Shown in pieces: positions 1 through 8,347 of a stretch of DNA of 64,000 nucleotides. The stretch lies in contig NZ_CP108394.1 of NCBI RefSeq assembly GCF_041435215.1, positions 5,332,001 through 5,396,000 of the forward strand, given 5' to 3'. The stretch comes from Streptomyces sp. NBC_01314 (lineage in GTDB: Bacteria > Actinomycetota > Actinomycetes > Streptomycetales > Streptomycetaceae). Below the pieces are notes generated by a model. The model was given only the letters and a program-made list of their open reading frames with translations. It was not told the origin of the DNA and did not search any database. Each line of letters starts with the position of its first letter. The stretch's first letter is position 1. The translations under genes were made by a program, and so were the position numbers.

Positions 1-989
1 GGCGGGCGGGAGAGGCTGTCCATGGCGGCCCTGTTCACTCCCTCGCCGCCCCGCGAGTGGCCGACCAGCAGCACCCGGGACAGGTCGCCCGGCGGTGCGC
101 TCCGTACGACCGCCGGAGCCGAGGAGCGGCCGGAGCCCGCCCAGTCGGCCCACCGGGCAAGGTGCAGGCGCACCAGGGAGGAACGGGCCTGGGCCCCGCC
201 GTCCTCCACCGAGTCCTGCGCGTTGACGCCGTTGGCGGATACGGACACCGTCACGTAGCCCTGTGAGGCCAGCAGTCTCTGATCGCGCAGGTAACCCCGG
301 TAGCTCGGCACGGACTTGGAACCGGACGGGCAGGGCCATTCGACGGACCCGTAGCCGTCGGCCGTGAAGCAGGTGTCGTGGCGGCCGTGCAGGAACAGCG
401 CCAGCGGCCGGCGGCCCGAGGCCCCGGTCGGTGCCACCACCACGGCGCGCATCTCCACGGGTGTGTCCAGTCCGGGCAACCGCACCGCGGGCAAGGTGTA
501 TTCGCCGGTCGTCGTCCCGTACGGGCCCGGCTTGCCGGGGTCGACAGGGTTGGCCGGCAGCACGGCAGGCAGCTTCGCCGCCGGCGCGGTGCGCCGCTCG
601 TCCGGGCGCACCGTGACGCCTGCCGCGTCCAGTCGGCGTCCCCCCGTCCGCACCTGCAGGTCCGCAGCCCGTCCGAGGCGTGCGGCGGGCAGGTCGAGCC
701 GGAAGGTGCGCTGGTCCTTCGTGGCCACCGGCCGGCCGAGGAACCGGTCTCCCGAGTAGAACTCGACGCCGGAGTCGGTCAGGGGCACCGGGTCGGCGGA
801 GTGCCAGACCAGTTGCCTGCCCGAGGCCCCGCCGGTGATCCGCCAGCCGGAGGGGAGTTGGCCGTCGGGACCGACCCTCGGCGCGGTGGGCGCGGGTTCG
901 GCTGCCTGCTGGGCGGCAGCCTGTACCGGTGGTCCCACCACTGTCGTGAGTACCGCCGCAGCGGCTACCCATATGCGCCTGAAACGCAT
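1..989 (-). CDS. Secreted alpha/beta hydrolase, C-terminus off the left edge
   Basis: Partial gene; the reading frame is open to base 1. It starts at ATG 989-987, preceded on the minus strand by an AGGATGGG-like ribosome site. Residues 1-30 look like a Sec signal peptide (basic start, Ala/Val core, AQAA-type cleavage). About 170 residues of beta-rich sequence follow, then an alpha/beta-hydrolase fold: an ALFLHGRHD stretch (strand plus oxyanion region) and, near the window edge, the nucleophile elbow GHSRGG (GxSxG). The catalytic Asp and His would lie outside the window. Several Streptomyces secreted hydrolases of unknown substrate share this layout. It lies downstream of, and co-directional with, the L,D-transpeptidase gene. 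The substrate cannot be inferred. Confidence 0.8.
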   Translation of the reverse strand, partial: MRFRRIWVAAAAVLTTVVGPPVQAAAQQAAEPAPTAPRVGPDGQLPSGWRITGGASGRQLVWHSADPVPLTDSGVEFYSGDRFLGRPVATKDQRTFRLDLPAARLGRAADLQVRTGGRRLDAAGVTVRPDERRTAPAAKLPAVLPANPVDPGKPGPYGTTTGEYTLPAVRLPGLDTPVEMRAVVVAPTGASGRRPLALFLHGRHDTCFTADGYGSVEWPCPSGSKSVPSYRGYLRDQRLLASQGYVTVSVSANGVNAQDSVEDGGAQARSSLVRLHLARWADWAGSGRSSAPAVVRSAPPGDLSRVLLVGHSRGGEGVNRAAMDSLSRP

Positions 990-1001
990 CAACGTCCCAT
1001 C

Positions 1002-1085
1002 CTTGCTTGGTACTTGATTGCTGCTTGCTTGCTTCTTGCTTGCTTCTTGCTTGGTTCCGGCTTGAGTTCTTGCTTGGTTCTTGGC
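1002..1085. repeat. Degenerate GCTTGCTTCTT tandem repeats
   Basis: The leader of the minus-strand hydrolase gene consists of imperfect copies of TTGCTTGC and TTCTTGCT. It is unusually A/T-rich and purine-biased on the transcribed strand (AAGCAAG units). It fills most of the 153-nt gap between the transpeptidase and hydrolase genes. Slippage is the simplest origin; I see no hairpin in it. Confidence 0.75.
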
Positions 1086-1142
1086 CGAGCACACCGGCGT
1101 TCGCCGGGAGCTCGGCGCCGCTGTCGTCTCACACCGTTCGGG

Positions 1143-2045
1143 TCAGCGTTTGAGGGATTCGGCGTCCCCCATGACGATCACCGGATGCCGGGCGGGATCG
1201 AGTGCGAGCAGGAGTTCCTTCATGTGCTTCCGCGTCAGGCTCACGCAGCCCTGCGTGGGCCCGCCGTGGTCGACGTGCAGCCAGATGCCGCCGCCCCTGT
1301 TCGCGCCGAGCGGGCGGGTCCAGTCGAGGGGGGAGGTTCCGGGCCTGCGGTTGTAGTCGATCGCGACGACGTAGTCGAAGGAGCCCGTGAGGGGCTCGCC
1401 CTCGAAGCCGGTGCCGCCGATGGTGAAGGCCGGCCCCTGGTCGTACGGCAGTTTCGTGCCGGGGTCGGCGAGCAGTCCGCCCGCGTCGGTGAGGGTGAAC
1501 ACGCCGATGGGCGAGCGGAGATCGCCGGCGCGGTGGTCGTCCGTCCAGCCCTTGAGAGCGTTGTGTGCCGGCCAGGTCGCTCCCGGTTCCCAGCCCGCGC
1601 CGGTGCGCCGGTACAGGACCACCTGTGATGCCGACGAGTCCTTGCCCCGGCCGGCGACCAGGACGGCCTGGCGCGCGTCGGCCGGGATCTTCGCCAGCGT
1701 CCGCGGTCCCAGGCCCGGTAGCCGCGCGGGGGCGGGCGCGGTGGCCGCTCCGGGGTCGGCGGACGCCCGGGAATCGGCGGATGTCTGAGGGGGCCTGGCT
1801 TGTGTCGTGCCGGGAGCGGCCGATGCGGAGGCCGATGCGGCGCTCGTACCACCCGCCGCCGGCCGGGCGGCGTCGGCGGGCCCGACGCCGGTCGCCGAAC
1901 CCGCGCATCCGGCGAGTGTGACGGACAGGGCCAGGACGGCGGCCGATATCACCGGACGGTACGAGCCGGGGCCGGCGGCCGCTCGGTTCCTGAACGGGGT
2001 GCGTGAGCACCGCAGTTGGGACGTACGGGGGTCTGATGAAGCCAT
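1143..2045 (-). CDS. L,D-transpeptidase (YkuD) family lipoprotein
   Basis: A protein of about 300 aa predicted to form or remodel 3-3 peptidoglycan cross-links outside the membrane. With ATG 2045 the lipobox LAGC puts the lipidated Cys at residue 47, so the N-terminus is long. An upstream ATG at 2102 and internal starts nearer the hydrophobic core are also possible. An Ala/Ser/Pro-rich linker follows. The C-terminal half is a YkuD domain ending in a HVDHGGPTQGCVSL stretch, which holds the conserved His and the GC catalytic Cys. Fold and catalytic residues fit the family; the substrate is inferred. It lies 153 nt upstream of the secreted hydrolase in the same direction. Confidence 0.85.
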   Translation of the reverse strand: MASSDPRTSQLRCSRTPFRNRAAAGPGSYRPVISAAVLALSVTLAGCAGSATGVGPADAARPAAGGTSAASASASAAPGTTQARPPQTSADSRASADPGAATAPAPARLPGLGPRTLAKIPADARQAVLVAGRGKDSSASQVVLYRRTGAGWEPGATWPAHNALKGWTDDHRAGDLRSPIGVFTLTDAGGLLADPGTKLPYDQGPAFTIGGTGFEGEPLTGSFDYVVAIDYNRRPGTSPLDWTRPLGANRGGGIWLHVDHGGPTQGCVSLTRKHMKELLLALDPARHPVIVMGDAESLKR

Positions 2046-2087
2046 GACCGTCAGCCTGGACGAGACATGTGAGGAACTGATCAGCTC

Positions 2088-2113
2088 CGACGCACGACGC
2101 ACGACGCACGACG
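2088..2113. repeat. 7-bp tandem repeat (CGACGCA x3)
   Basis: Three perfect CGACGCA units plus a partial fourth. They overlap the upstream alternative start of the transpeptidase gene. No function is apparent. Confidence 0.7.
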
Positions 2114-2398
2114 TCGGACCGAGCCATGTGCCACGCGACGACGGCTCGTAGCGAGGGCGGGGCGGGTGCGGTGCATGTGTCTGCGTCGTTCGCGTCGAGT
2201 GGCCTGTGCCACCAAGTCGGTGCGGGCGGACCCGGGTTCACGCGGCGGGGCGTCGGCGCCGTCCGGCATGCCTGTGCCGTACCGGTGGCGTGCCTGTGCC
2301 GTGCCGGTGCCGTACTGGGGGGTGTGCCGGTGGCGTGCCGGTGCCCGACGGGACCGAGGCCGGGAGCCCAGCCTGGCGTCCGGATATCAGGAAGTTGT
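2114..2398. other. Intergenic region with GTGCCGGTG-type repeats
   Basis: No gene is supported here. Between about 2270 and 2346 the sequence is an irregular run of GTGCCGTAC, GTGCCGGTG and GTGGCGTGC units, a degenerate short repeat. It separates the divergent transpeptidase and response-regulator genes, so it should hold both promoters, but I could not place the transpeptidase promoter. Confidence 0.5.
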
Positions 2399-2429
2399 CA
2401 GGGTGTGGGAAGGCCCTCACACAGCCCTG
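2399..2429. promoter_or_regulatory. Inverted repeat upstream of the two-component operon
   Basis: Left arm CAGGGTGTG and right arm CACAGCCCTG pair with a one-base bulge across about 12 nt. It ends 32 nt before the response-regulator start, next to the proposed promoter. It could be an operator, perhaps for autoregulation; that is inference. Confidence 0.45.
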
Positions 2430-2448
2430 AGGAGGGATCACACGCGCC

Positions 2449-2454
2449 TACAGT
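2449..2454 (+). promoter_or_regulatory. Candidate -10 (TACAGT) giving a leaderless mRNA
   Basis: TACAGT fits the TAnnnT form of Streptomyces sigma-HrdB -10 boxes. It ends 7 nt before the GTG start at 2462, so transcription would begin at or next to the start codon. No good Shine-Dalgarno sequence lies at the right distance. The -35 is weak. Confidence 0.4.
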
Positions 2455-2461
2455 CAACGGC

Positions 2462-3151
2462 GTGTGCGCACATATTCTGGTCGCGGAAGACGACCCCCTG
2501 CAGGCCGAACTCATACGACGGCTGCTGCTTCAGGAGGGCCACACCCCCGTGGTGGTCGCCGACGGACGGGCCGCGATCGACGAGGCCAGGAGCCGCAGAC
2601 CCGATCTGGTCGTCCTGGACCTGATGCTGCCCGTCGTCGACGGTCTCGGCGTGTGCCGGGTGCTGCGGCGGGACGGGGACATACCCGTCCTCATGCTCAC
2701 CGCGCGCTCCGCCGAGGACGACATCCTGCTCGGCCTGGAGCTCGGCGCGGACGACTACATGACCAAGCCGTACAGCCCACGGGAACTGCTCGCGCGTATC
2801 CGCACCGTGCTGCGCCGCACCCTCCGCCCCGCCGACGACTCCCCCGTGCTGCGCGCAGGCGGCATCACCGTCGACCCCGCACGGCACGAGGTCACCCGCG
2901 ACGGCGTCCCCGTCCCGTGCACCCCCGGCGAGTTCGCCATCCTCCACGCGATGGCCGCGGAACCCGAACGGGTCTTCTCGCGCCGTCAACTGTTGCAGCA
3001 CACCCGGGGACTCGACCGTGCCTCCACCGAGCGCGCCATCGACGTACACATCATGAACCTGCGCAAGAAGATCGAGACCGACCCGCGCAGACCCGTCCGG
3101 CTGCTGACCGTCTTCGGCGTCGGCTACAAGCTCACCGGGCAGCCCTCGTGA
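2462..3151 (+). CDS. OmpR/PhoB-family response regulator
   Basis: A 229-aa two-component DNA-binding regulator. The receiver domain (residues 1-115) has the acidic pair D10-D11, the phospho-acceptor D53 in VVLDLML, and the conserved Lys in TKPY. The C-terminal half is a winged helix ending in the usual GVGYKL motif. The GTG at 2462 begins the receiver strand directly (VCAHILVAEDD); longer upstream starts would add about 110 residues encoded by repetitive DNA and are unlikely. The stop overlaps the kinase start (GTGA), so the two are co-translated. The regulated genes are unknown; the neighbouring cell-wall genes are possible targets. Confidence 0.92.
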   Translation: MCAHILVAEDDPLQAELIRRLLLQEGHTPVVVADGRAAIDEARSRRPDLVVLDLMLPVVDGLGVCRVLRRDGDIPVLMLTARSAEDDILLGLELGADDYMTKPYSPRELLARIRTVLRRTLRPADDSPVLRAGGITVDPARHEVTRDGVPVPCTPGEFAILHAMAAEPERVFSRRQLLQHTRGLDRASTERAIDVHIMNLRKKIETDPRRPVRLLTVFGVGYKLTGQPS

Positions 3152-4974
3152 CGCCCGGCCCCCGCATTCCCTGGCGCAAGAGCCTGCTGGTGCGGCTGCT
3201 TCTCACGTCCGTCGCCATCGCCGTGGTCTCCGTGGGTGCCACCGCCTGGCTGGCCGTGCAGACCACCACGCGGGCCATCCAGGAAGAGCACGGTCAGGTG
3301 CTCTCCGACGACAGCGACATCCTGCGGCAGCTCAGCGGCTTCGCCGCGACCCATGCCGACTGGGACGGCGTGCGGGCGTCGGTGCGCGATCTCTCCCTCA
3401 CCATGGGACGGCGCATCGCCCTGACGACAGAAGCCGGGCGCACCATCGCCGACTCCGCCGCCCCCGGCACCGCTCTGCCCGCCCGCGCCTCGGCCACCGT
3501 CGACCCGCTGAACACCGACACCTCCACCGAACCGGGGGCCCAGCTCGCCGGGATCGACCCGCGGGCGGTGGGGCCGTATCTGCTCCCGGCGGCAGAACGG
3601 GGACGGGTGAGGGCGCTCGCCGAGAAGCGCCTGGCGTGCGTGCGTGCGCACCTGGGTGACGGCCGTGTTCGGGAGCTTCCCAGCGGCCGCGCCATGGTCA
3701 TCGCCGACGGCGGAGAGGCATCCGTGCCCCGGCAGTGCGCGGTCGGAGCGCTCAACACCCCCACCCCCACCGAACAGAAGGCACTGGACGAACTCATTGC
3801 TCTGGCCGCTCCGTGCCTCGGCCCCGACGGTGGGAAGGTGCAGGCGGCCAGCCCCCCGGTCGGCATCGGAGTCGAGGTCACACCCGGCTTCACCGCCGCG
3901 GCCCAGGACCCCGGCCGCCTGCTCGGTGGCAGTCGGCGGACACAGGACTGTGTCGAGGACGCGCGCCGCACCCAGCTCCACTCGTACGTCGCCCCCAGAG
4001 CGCGGCTCTATCTGGGCGCCCTCGGCCAACAGCCCGTGGGCTTCGACCTCTCCCCCGCCAACAAGGCCAAGATCGTCGGCGTCGCGGGGCTGGTCCTCGT
4101 GGTCACCGTCGCCATGACCACCGTGGTCGCCGTCCGCCTCGTCCGTCCCCTGCGAGCCCTGACGGCAGCGGCCCAGCAGCCACCGCAGCAGCACACACGC
4201 GTCGCGGTCACCACCAAGGACGAGACCGGCTATCTGGCCGCCGCCTTCAACGACCTCACCGCACGCCGCCAACAGCTGGAGACACAACGCAAGGCCATGG
4301 TCAGCGACATCGCCCACGAGTTGCGGACCCCGCTGACCAATATCCGCGGCTGGCTGGAGGCCACCCGCGACGGGCTGGTCGAGCCGGACCCGGATCTCAT
4401 CGCCTCCCTGCACGACGAGGCACTCCTCCTGCAGCACATCATCGACGATCTGCAGGACCTCGCCGCCGCCGACGCCGGCGCCCTGACACTCCACCGTGAA
4501 CCCGTACGCGCGGACGACCTCGTCGCCCAGACGGTGTCGGCCCATCGCACCCGGGCGGAGTCCTCGGACATCCGCCTGTGCACCCACACCGACCCCGACC
4601 TCGTCCTGGACGCCGACCCGGTGCGGATGCGGCAGGTGCTGGGCAACCTGACCTCCAACGCACTCCGGCACACCCCGGCGGGCGGCACTGTCACACTCAC
4701 CGCCCGTCAGGCCGGCGACCTGGCCGTCCTCACCGTCGAGGACACGGGCAGCGGCATCGCCGCCGATGACCTCCCCCACGTTTTCGAGCGCTTCTGGCGG
4801 GCCGAGAAGTCCCGTAGCCGACGCACCGGCGGCAGTGGCCTGGGCCTGTCCATCGTCCGCCAGTTCGTCGAGGCACACGAGGGAACCGTCACCGTCAGCA
4901 GTGAGCCCGGCAAGGGTTGCGTGTTCACCATCAGGCTCCACCGGGCCCAACACCCGGACCGACGAACCCCATGA
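3148..4974 (+). CDS. Membrane sensor histidine kinase
   Basis: A 608-aa partner of the preceding regulator, starting at GTG 3148 inside its stop codon. The first membrane helix lies at about residues 14-35. A roughly 270-residue extracytoplasmic sensor follows with several Cys (for example in KRLACVRAHL and RTQDCVEDA), suggesting disulfides. The second helix is VAGLVLVVTVAMTTVVAVRL, followed by HAMP, a dimerisation helix with His390 in SDIAHELRTPLTNI, an N box (NLTSNALRHTPAGG), a G1 box (DTGSGI) and a G2 box (GSGLGLSIV). All catalytic motifs are intact. The signal is unknown. Confidence 0.92.
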   Translation: MTPGPRIPWRKSLLVRLLLTSVAIAVVSVGATAWLAVQTTTRAIQEEHGQVLSDDSDILRQLSGFAATHADWDGVRASVRDLSLTMGRRIALTTEAGRTIADSAAPGTALPARASATVDPLNTDTSTEPGAQLAGIDPRAVGPYLLPAAERGRVRALAEKRLACVRAHLGDGRVRELPSGRAMVIADGGEASVPRQCAVGALNTPTPTEQKALDELIALAAPCLGPDGGKVQAASPPVGIGVEVTPGFTAAAQDPGRLLGGSRRTQDCVEDARRTQLHSYVAPRARLYLGALGQQPVGFDLSPANKAKIVGVAGLVLVVTVAMTTVVAVRLVRPLRALTAAAQQPPQQHTRVAVTTKDETGYLAAAFNDLTARRQQLETQRKAMVSDIAHELRTPLTNIRGWLEATRDGLVEPDPDLIASLHDEALLLQHIIDDLQDLAAADAGALTLHREPVRADDLVAQTVSAHRTRAESSDIRLCTHTDPDLVLDADPVRMRQVLGNLTSNALRHTPAGGTVTLTARQAGDLAVLTVEDTGSGIAADDLPHVFERFWRAEKSRSRRTGGSGLGLSIVRQFVEAHEGTVTVSSEPGKGCVFTIRLHRAQHPDRRTP

Positions 4975-5202
4975 GGTGCGCAGCGTGAGGCACGGTCGAC
5001 GGATGCGCTCGCGACGCATGCGCTCACGACGGACCTGCCGACGATGGCTTGTCTGGCTCATCTGACACAGATGGCACAGGTGACGCAGGTGACCTCTTCT
5101 GACGACAGGTGACGACAGGTGACGAGGCAGCGGTATAGGGCACCAACTCTGCTCGTTCCGGCGCCTGTTGGGGCGCGGGCACCGCGTTTGGGCGCCTCTC
5201 GG

Positions 5203-6372
5203 CTACGTGCATCGGTAGGTGAGGTGGGTGGTGACCGTGCGGGGGGTGGGGGAAAGGATGCGTAGTTCTACCTGTGCCGCGTAACGGCCCTTGCCCTGGA
5301 AGGTCCACCGCAGGTGCAGGCGTGCCTGTCTCTGGCCCTGGACCATGACTTCGCGCAGCGTGCCCGAGGTGGTGCCGTCGCTTCGGATCCAGCGGTAGGA
5401 GAGCGTGCCCGGCCGGCCGTTCGTGGTGACGCGGCCGACTATCTCCGCTGTGTCACCACATCCCAGAACTGTCGGCCGGGCCGTGACCGCCGCCGTGTTC
5501 ACCGCGACGGAAGGGCCAAAACGCTGCCAGGCGAGGAATGCCATGACGGAGATCAGTACCAGTGCGGGCAGAGCGTGTCGGCGCAGACGTCGGCGGCGTG
5601 GGGGCGCGAGGGGCGGCGCCACCGCGGGCAGCGTCCTGTGGGTACGGTGCGCGAGGGCGGCCGTCACCCCCGGGCCGAAACGCAGCATGGTGCCTTCGGC
5701 ACGATCCGGCGGCGTCGGCGGGGTCTCCGTGGAGAACGGCCCGAGGAGGGTGGCGTCCGGCTCGGGTCTCTGGATCCAGTGGCTGCCCAGCACGGTGGCG
5801 CTGTATTCGGCGTCGGCGGAGCCGGGTTCGGTGCTTGGGGCGGGCTCGCCGCTCGGGGCGCGGTCGTCATTCGGGGTGTGTTCGCCGCTCGGGGCGCGGT
5901 CGTCGTTTCGGGTGTGTTCGCCGCTCGGGGCGTGTTCGTCGGCGGGGTCGAGCACCTGGGTGGACTCCCCGCCCCCAGCGGAGCCAAGCACCCGCGTGGG
6001 CTCATGGCCCCCAGCGGAGCCAAGCACCCGCGTGGGCTCATGGCCCCCGGCGGGGCCGAGCACCCGCGTCAGCTCCCCGCCCCCAGCGGAGCCAAGCACC
6101 AGGGTGGACTCATGGCCCTCCGCGGGATCGAACACCCGGGTCGGCTCATTGTCCCCGGCGGGGTCGAGCACCTGGGTGGACTCCCCGCCCCCAGCGGAGC
6201 CAAGCATCAGGGTCGGCTCCCCGCCCCCGGCGGAGCCAAGCATCAGGGTCGGCTCCTCGCCCCCATCGGCGCCGAGCACCCGCGTCAGCTCCCCGTCCCC
6301 GGTGGAACCAAGCGCCCGCGTGGGCTCCCCGCCCCCGGTGGACGCGGGAGTGCGATCGTCCTGTGTGGTCAT
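5203..6372 (-). CDS. Membrane protein with 11 Thr-bearing 12-residue repeats, kinase partner
   Basis: A 389-aa protein whose ATG (6372) overlaps the kinase stop by ATGA. Residues 13-144 are eleven contiguous 12-residue units of the form GGxE-P/S/L-T-x-VLG-SA, with Thr invariant at position 6. Three decayed units (APSGEHT type) follow to about residue 180, then two isolated copies of the core (ATVLG, ATLLG). After a basic stretch comes one membrane helix (ALVLISVMAFLAW) and a roughly 100-residue extracytoplasmic domain with two Cys that resembles the C-terminal domain of the kinase. I infer that the cytoplasmic repeats are a multisite phospho-acceptor or docking array for the kinase. No family was recognised. 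Confidence 0.85.
   Translation of the reverse strand: MTTQDDRTPASTGGGEPTRALGSTGDGELTRVLGADGGEEPTLMLGSAGGGEPTLMLGSAGGGESTQVLDPAGDNEPTRVFDPAEGHESTLVLGSAGGGELTRVLGPAGGHEPTRVLGSAGGHEPTRVLGSAGGGESTQVLDPADEHAPSGEHTRNDDRAPSGEHTPNDDRAPSGEPAPSTEPGSADAEYSATVLGSHWIQRPEPDATLLGPFSTETPPTPPDRAEGTMLRFGPGVTAALAHRTHRTLPAVAPPLAPPRRRRLRRHALPALVLISVMAFLAWQRFGPSVAVNTAAVTARPTVLGCGDTAEIVGRVTTNGRPGTLSYRWIRSDGTTSGTLREVMVQGQRQARLHLRWTFQGKGRYAAQVELRILSPTPRTVTTHLTYRCT
5941..6336. repeat. 36-bp coding minisatellite, 11 units
   Basis: Eleven in-frame 36-bp units encode the Thr repeat of the kinase partner. Units 9 and 10 are identical at protein level, as are units 5 and 11, suggesting recent duplication or conversion. 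The decayed units at 5833-5940 keep the same period. Copy number probably varies between strains. Confidence 0.9.
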
Positions 6373-8018
6373 CTGATGTCGCACCCCCTGGTCAGAAGTT
6401 GCTGCGAGGCGCCGCCGTCGGCGGAGGACGGAGTCGTCGTGGCGCGCACCGCCCAGTAGCAGCCGTTGTTCTGGAAGGTGTGGTCGACAGTGAGCGTGTA
6501 CTGGGTGGCGCCGCCGCGCTCGAACGTCTGGGCCGCTCCGTCCGCGGTGCCGAGCTGTCCGCCGGTGTCGCCCGTGAACCACGAGACGGTGAGGGAGAGC
6601 GGGCCGGTGCCGTCCGTGGTGATGTCGATCGTCGTCGTGGCGGTCGTCGGACCCGTCTGCCGGAAGCCCGACACCGTGACGTCCTTGACGGCGGGGGCGG
6701 TCGGCGGGCTGGGGGAAGTCGTCGTAGGGGTCGCTTCGGGGGTCGCCCCGCCGGGCGTCGTCGTCTCCGGGGCCGGAGCCGTGGTGGGCGGTGCCGAGGG
6801 CTCGCCGGTGTCGGTGGCCCCCGGGTCCGACGCCGACGGGCTGGACGACGCGGAGGATGTCGGGGACGGCGAGGGCGTCGGGGACGAGTCGGTGGTCGCC
6901 GTCGGAGCGGTGGGCCCTCCCGACTCCACACCGGGCTGCGCACTGGTGGTGGCCAGGGCCTGCGCCGCCTGCTGCGGAGCCGCCCCGGGTACGTGCTGGA
7001 TGCCGTAGGTCAGGATCACGCCCAGCAGCACGGCCGCACCGGACGTGAGCATCCCCGGCCGACCGGGCCGCCACGACCGCGCCCAGCCGTGGCCCGGCTC
7101 CTGGCTCAGTACCGTGCGTGCGGTGTCCGTGGTGGTCCGTGGGGTGCTGCGGGCCGAAGGCAGCAGCAGCGGCAGCAGGGCCACCAGCGCGGCGAGCCGG
7201 CCGCGGCCGCGTTCCTCCCAGTCGGGCCCGTAGGCGGCGCCGGCGGCCGTCTCCAGGTCCGTGACGAACGCCTCGGCGTGCGTGGGCCGTTCCCGCGGGT
7301 CCTTGGCCAGCCCGCGCCGCACCAGGTCCCGCACCGCCTCGGGGACCTCCTCGGCGGGGACGGGCGCGTCGGCGTGCTGCAGCGCGAGTGCGGCGAGATT
7401 GTCGCCCGGGTACGGCTTGTGGCCCGTGAGGCACTCGAAGAAGGTGGCCGTCGCCGCGTACACGTCGGCGGCGGGGGAGGCGGGCGCGCCGGTCCACTGC
7501 TCCGGGGCCATGTAGGAGGGGGTTCCCGCCGCTCCGGCGCTGGTGCCGACGTCCGCCGCGATCCCGAAGTCGACGAGCTTGGACGCTCCGTCCGGCATGA
7601 CGAGGACGTTCGCCGGCTTGTAGTCGCGGTGGACGACGCCGATCCGGTGCGCGTCGGCCAGACCGAGCAACGAGCCCTTCAGAAGCACGAGAGCGGCCTC
7701 GGGATCGAGCGGGCCCCGACTGTTCAGCAGGGCCCGCAACGAGACACCGTCCACCAGCTCCATCACGATGGCGGCGCCGTCCGGACTCTCGACGTACTCG
7801 TAGAGACCGGCGACGTACGGGCTCTCCAGGCCGCCCAGCAGGCGCGCCTCCGCCCTGAAGTCGCGTACGAAGCCGGGCCGGGTACGGAGTGACTCGCTGA
7901 GGTACTTCATCGCGACCGGGACGCCGGTCTCCTGGTGCACGGCGAGGACGACCCGCCCACTCGCCCCTGATCCAAGCTCCGTGGACTCGGTGTATCCGGG
8001 CACCGCCCATGTGTTCAT
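6369..8018 (-). CDS. Transmembrane Ser/Thr protein kinase (PknB-like, no PASTA)
   Basis: A 549-aa Hanks-type kinase. ATG 8018 follows a GGGGGG ribosome site and gives the domain start directly. Kinase domain at residues 8-265: Gly loop GSGASG (16-21), Lys38, catalytic HRDYKPAN (Asp132), DFG at 150-152, APE at 171-173. A juxtamembrane segment contains ARTVLSQ, like the TxxL core repeated in the partner. The membrane helix is at 324-341. A Thr/Pro/Ser-rich stalk and a roughly 100-residue Ig-like domain with two Cys lie outside the membrane. There are no PASTA repeats, so muropeptide sensing of the PknB kind is not expected. It overlaps the repeat protein by 4 nt, implying one complex. Confidence 0.93.
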   Translation of the reverse strand: MNTWAVPGYTESTELGSGASGRVVLAVHQETGVPVAMKYLSESLRTRPGFVRDFRAEARLLGGLESPYVAGLYEYVESPDGAAIVMELVDGVSLRALLNSRGPLDPEAALVLLKGSLLGLADAHRIGVVHRDYKPANVLVMPDGASKLVDFGIAADVGTSAGAAGTPSYMAPEQWTGAPASPAADVYAATATFFECLTGHKPYPGDNLAALALQHADAPVPAEEVPEAVRDLVRRGLAKDPRERPTHAEAFVTDLETAAGAAYGPDWEERGRGRLAALVALLPLLLPSARSTPRTTTDTARTVLSQEPGHGWARSWRPGRPGMLTSGAAVLLGVILTYGIQHVPGAAPQQAAQALATTSAQPGVESGGPTAPTATTDSSPTPSPSPTSSASSSPSASDPGATDTGEPSAPPTTAPAPETTTPGGATPEATPTTTSPSPPTAPAVKDVTVSGFRQTGPTTATTTIDITTDGTGPLSLTVSWFTGDTGGQLGTADGAAQTFERGGATQYTLTVDHTFQNNGCYWAVRATTTPSSADGGASQQLLTRGCDIR

Positions 8019-8347
8019 TCCAGCCCCCCAAGGCTGCAGTCCTGCCGGAACCTCACGCGCCCCGTAGCTTCGGACCACGCACCAAGAGACACACTTTTCA
8101 GCCACCGCGGTTGCAGTGCGGACAGACGGCAGGCGGAGTGCGCACGGCCGTGCCTTCGCCGCCGTACTCAGCGCGAAGGAAAAGAATCTCGCCGTCGTGC
8201 CGCGCTCCGGGTCCCCGGGGCTCGGCCGGTGACGGCGACGGTGCGTACCTCCCGGCAGATGATAAGGCCGCTGTGGATCGGCGTGGGCGGTTCGTTTCCG
8301 CACACTTTCCCCGGGCACTCGCGAGGGGAGTGACGGGAGGTGTTGTC

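Noticed and set aside
378..1628. Long forward open frame across the left end
   Set aside because: It is antisense to the hydrolase and the L,D-transpeptidase, whose minus-strand translations have clear motifs. The forward product is Arg/Pro/Gly-rich noise.
5203..8031. A 942-residue minus-strand open frame
   Set aside because: Its first two thirds run out of frame through the kinase gene. Only the part from ATG 6372 is real.
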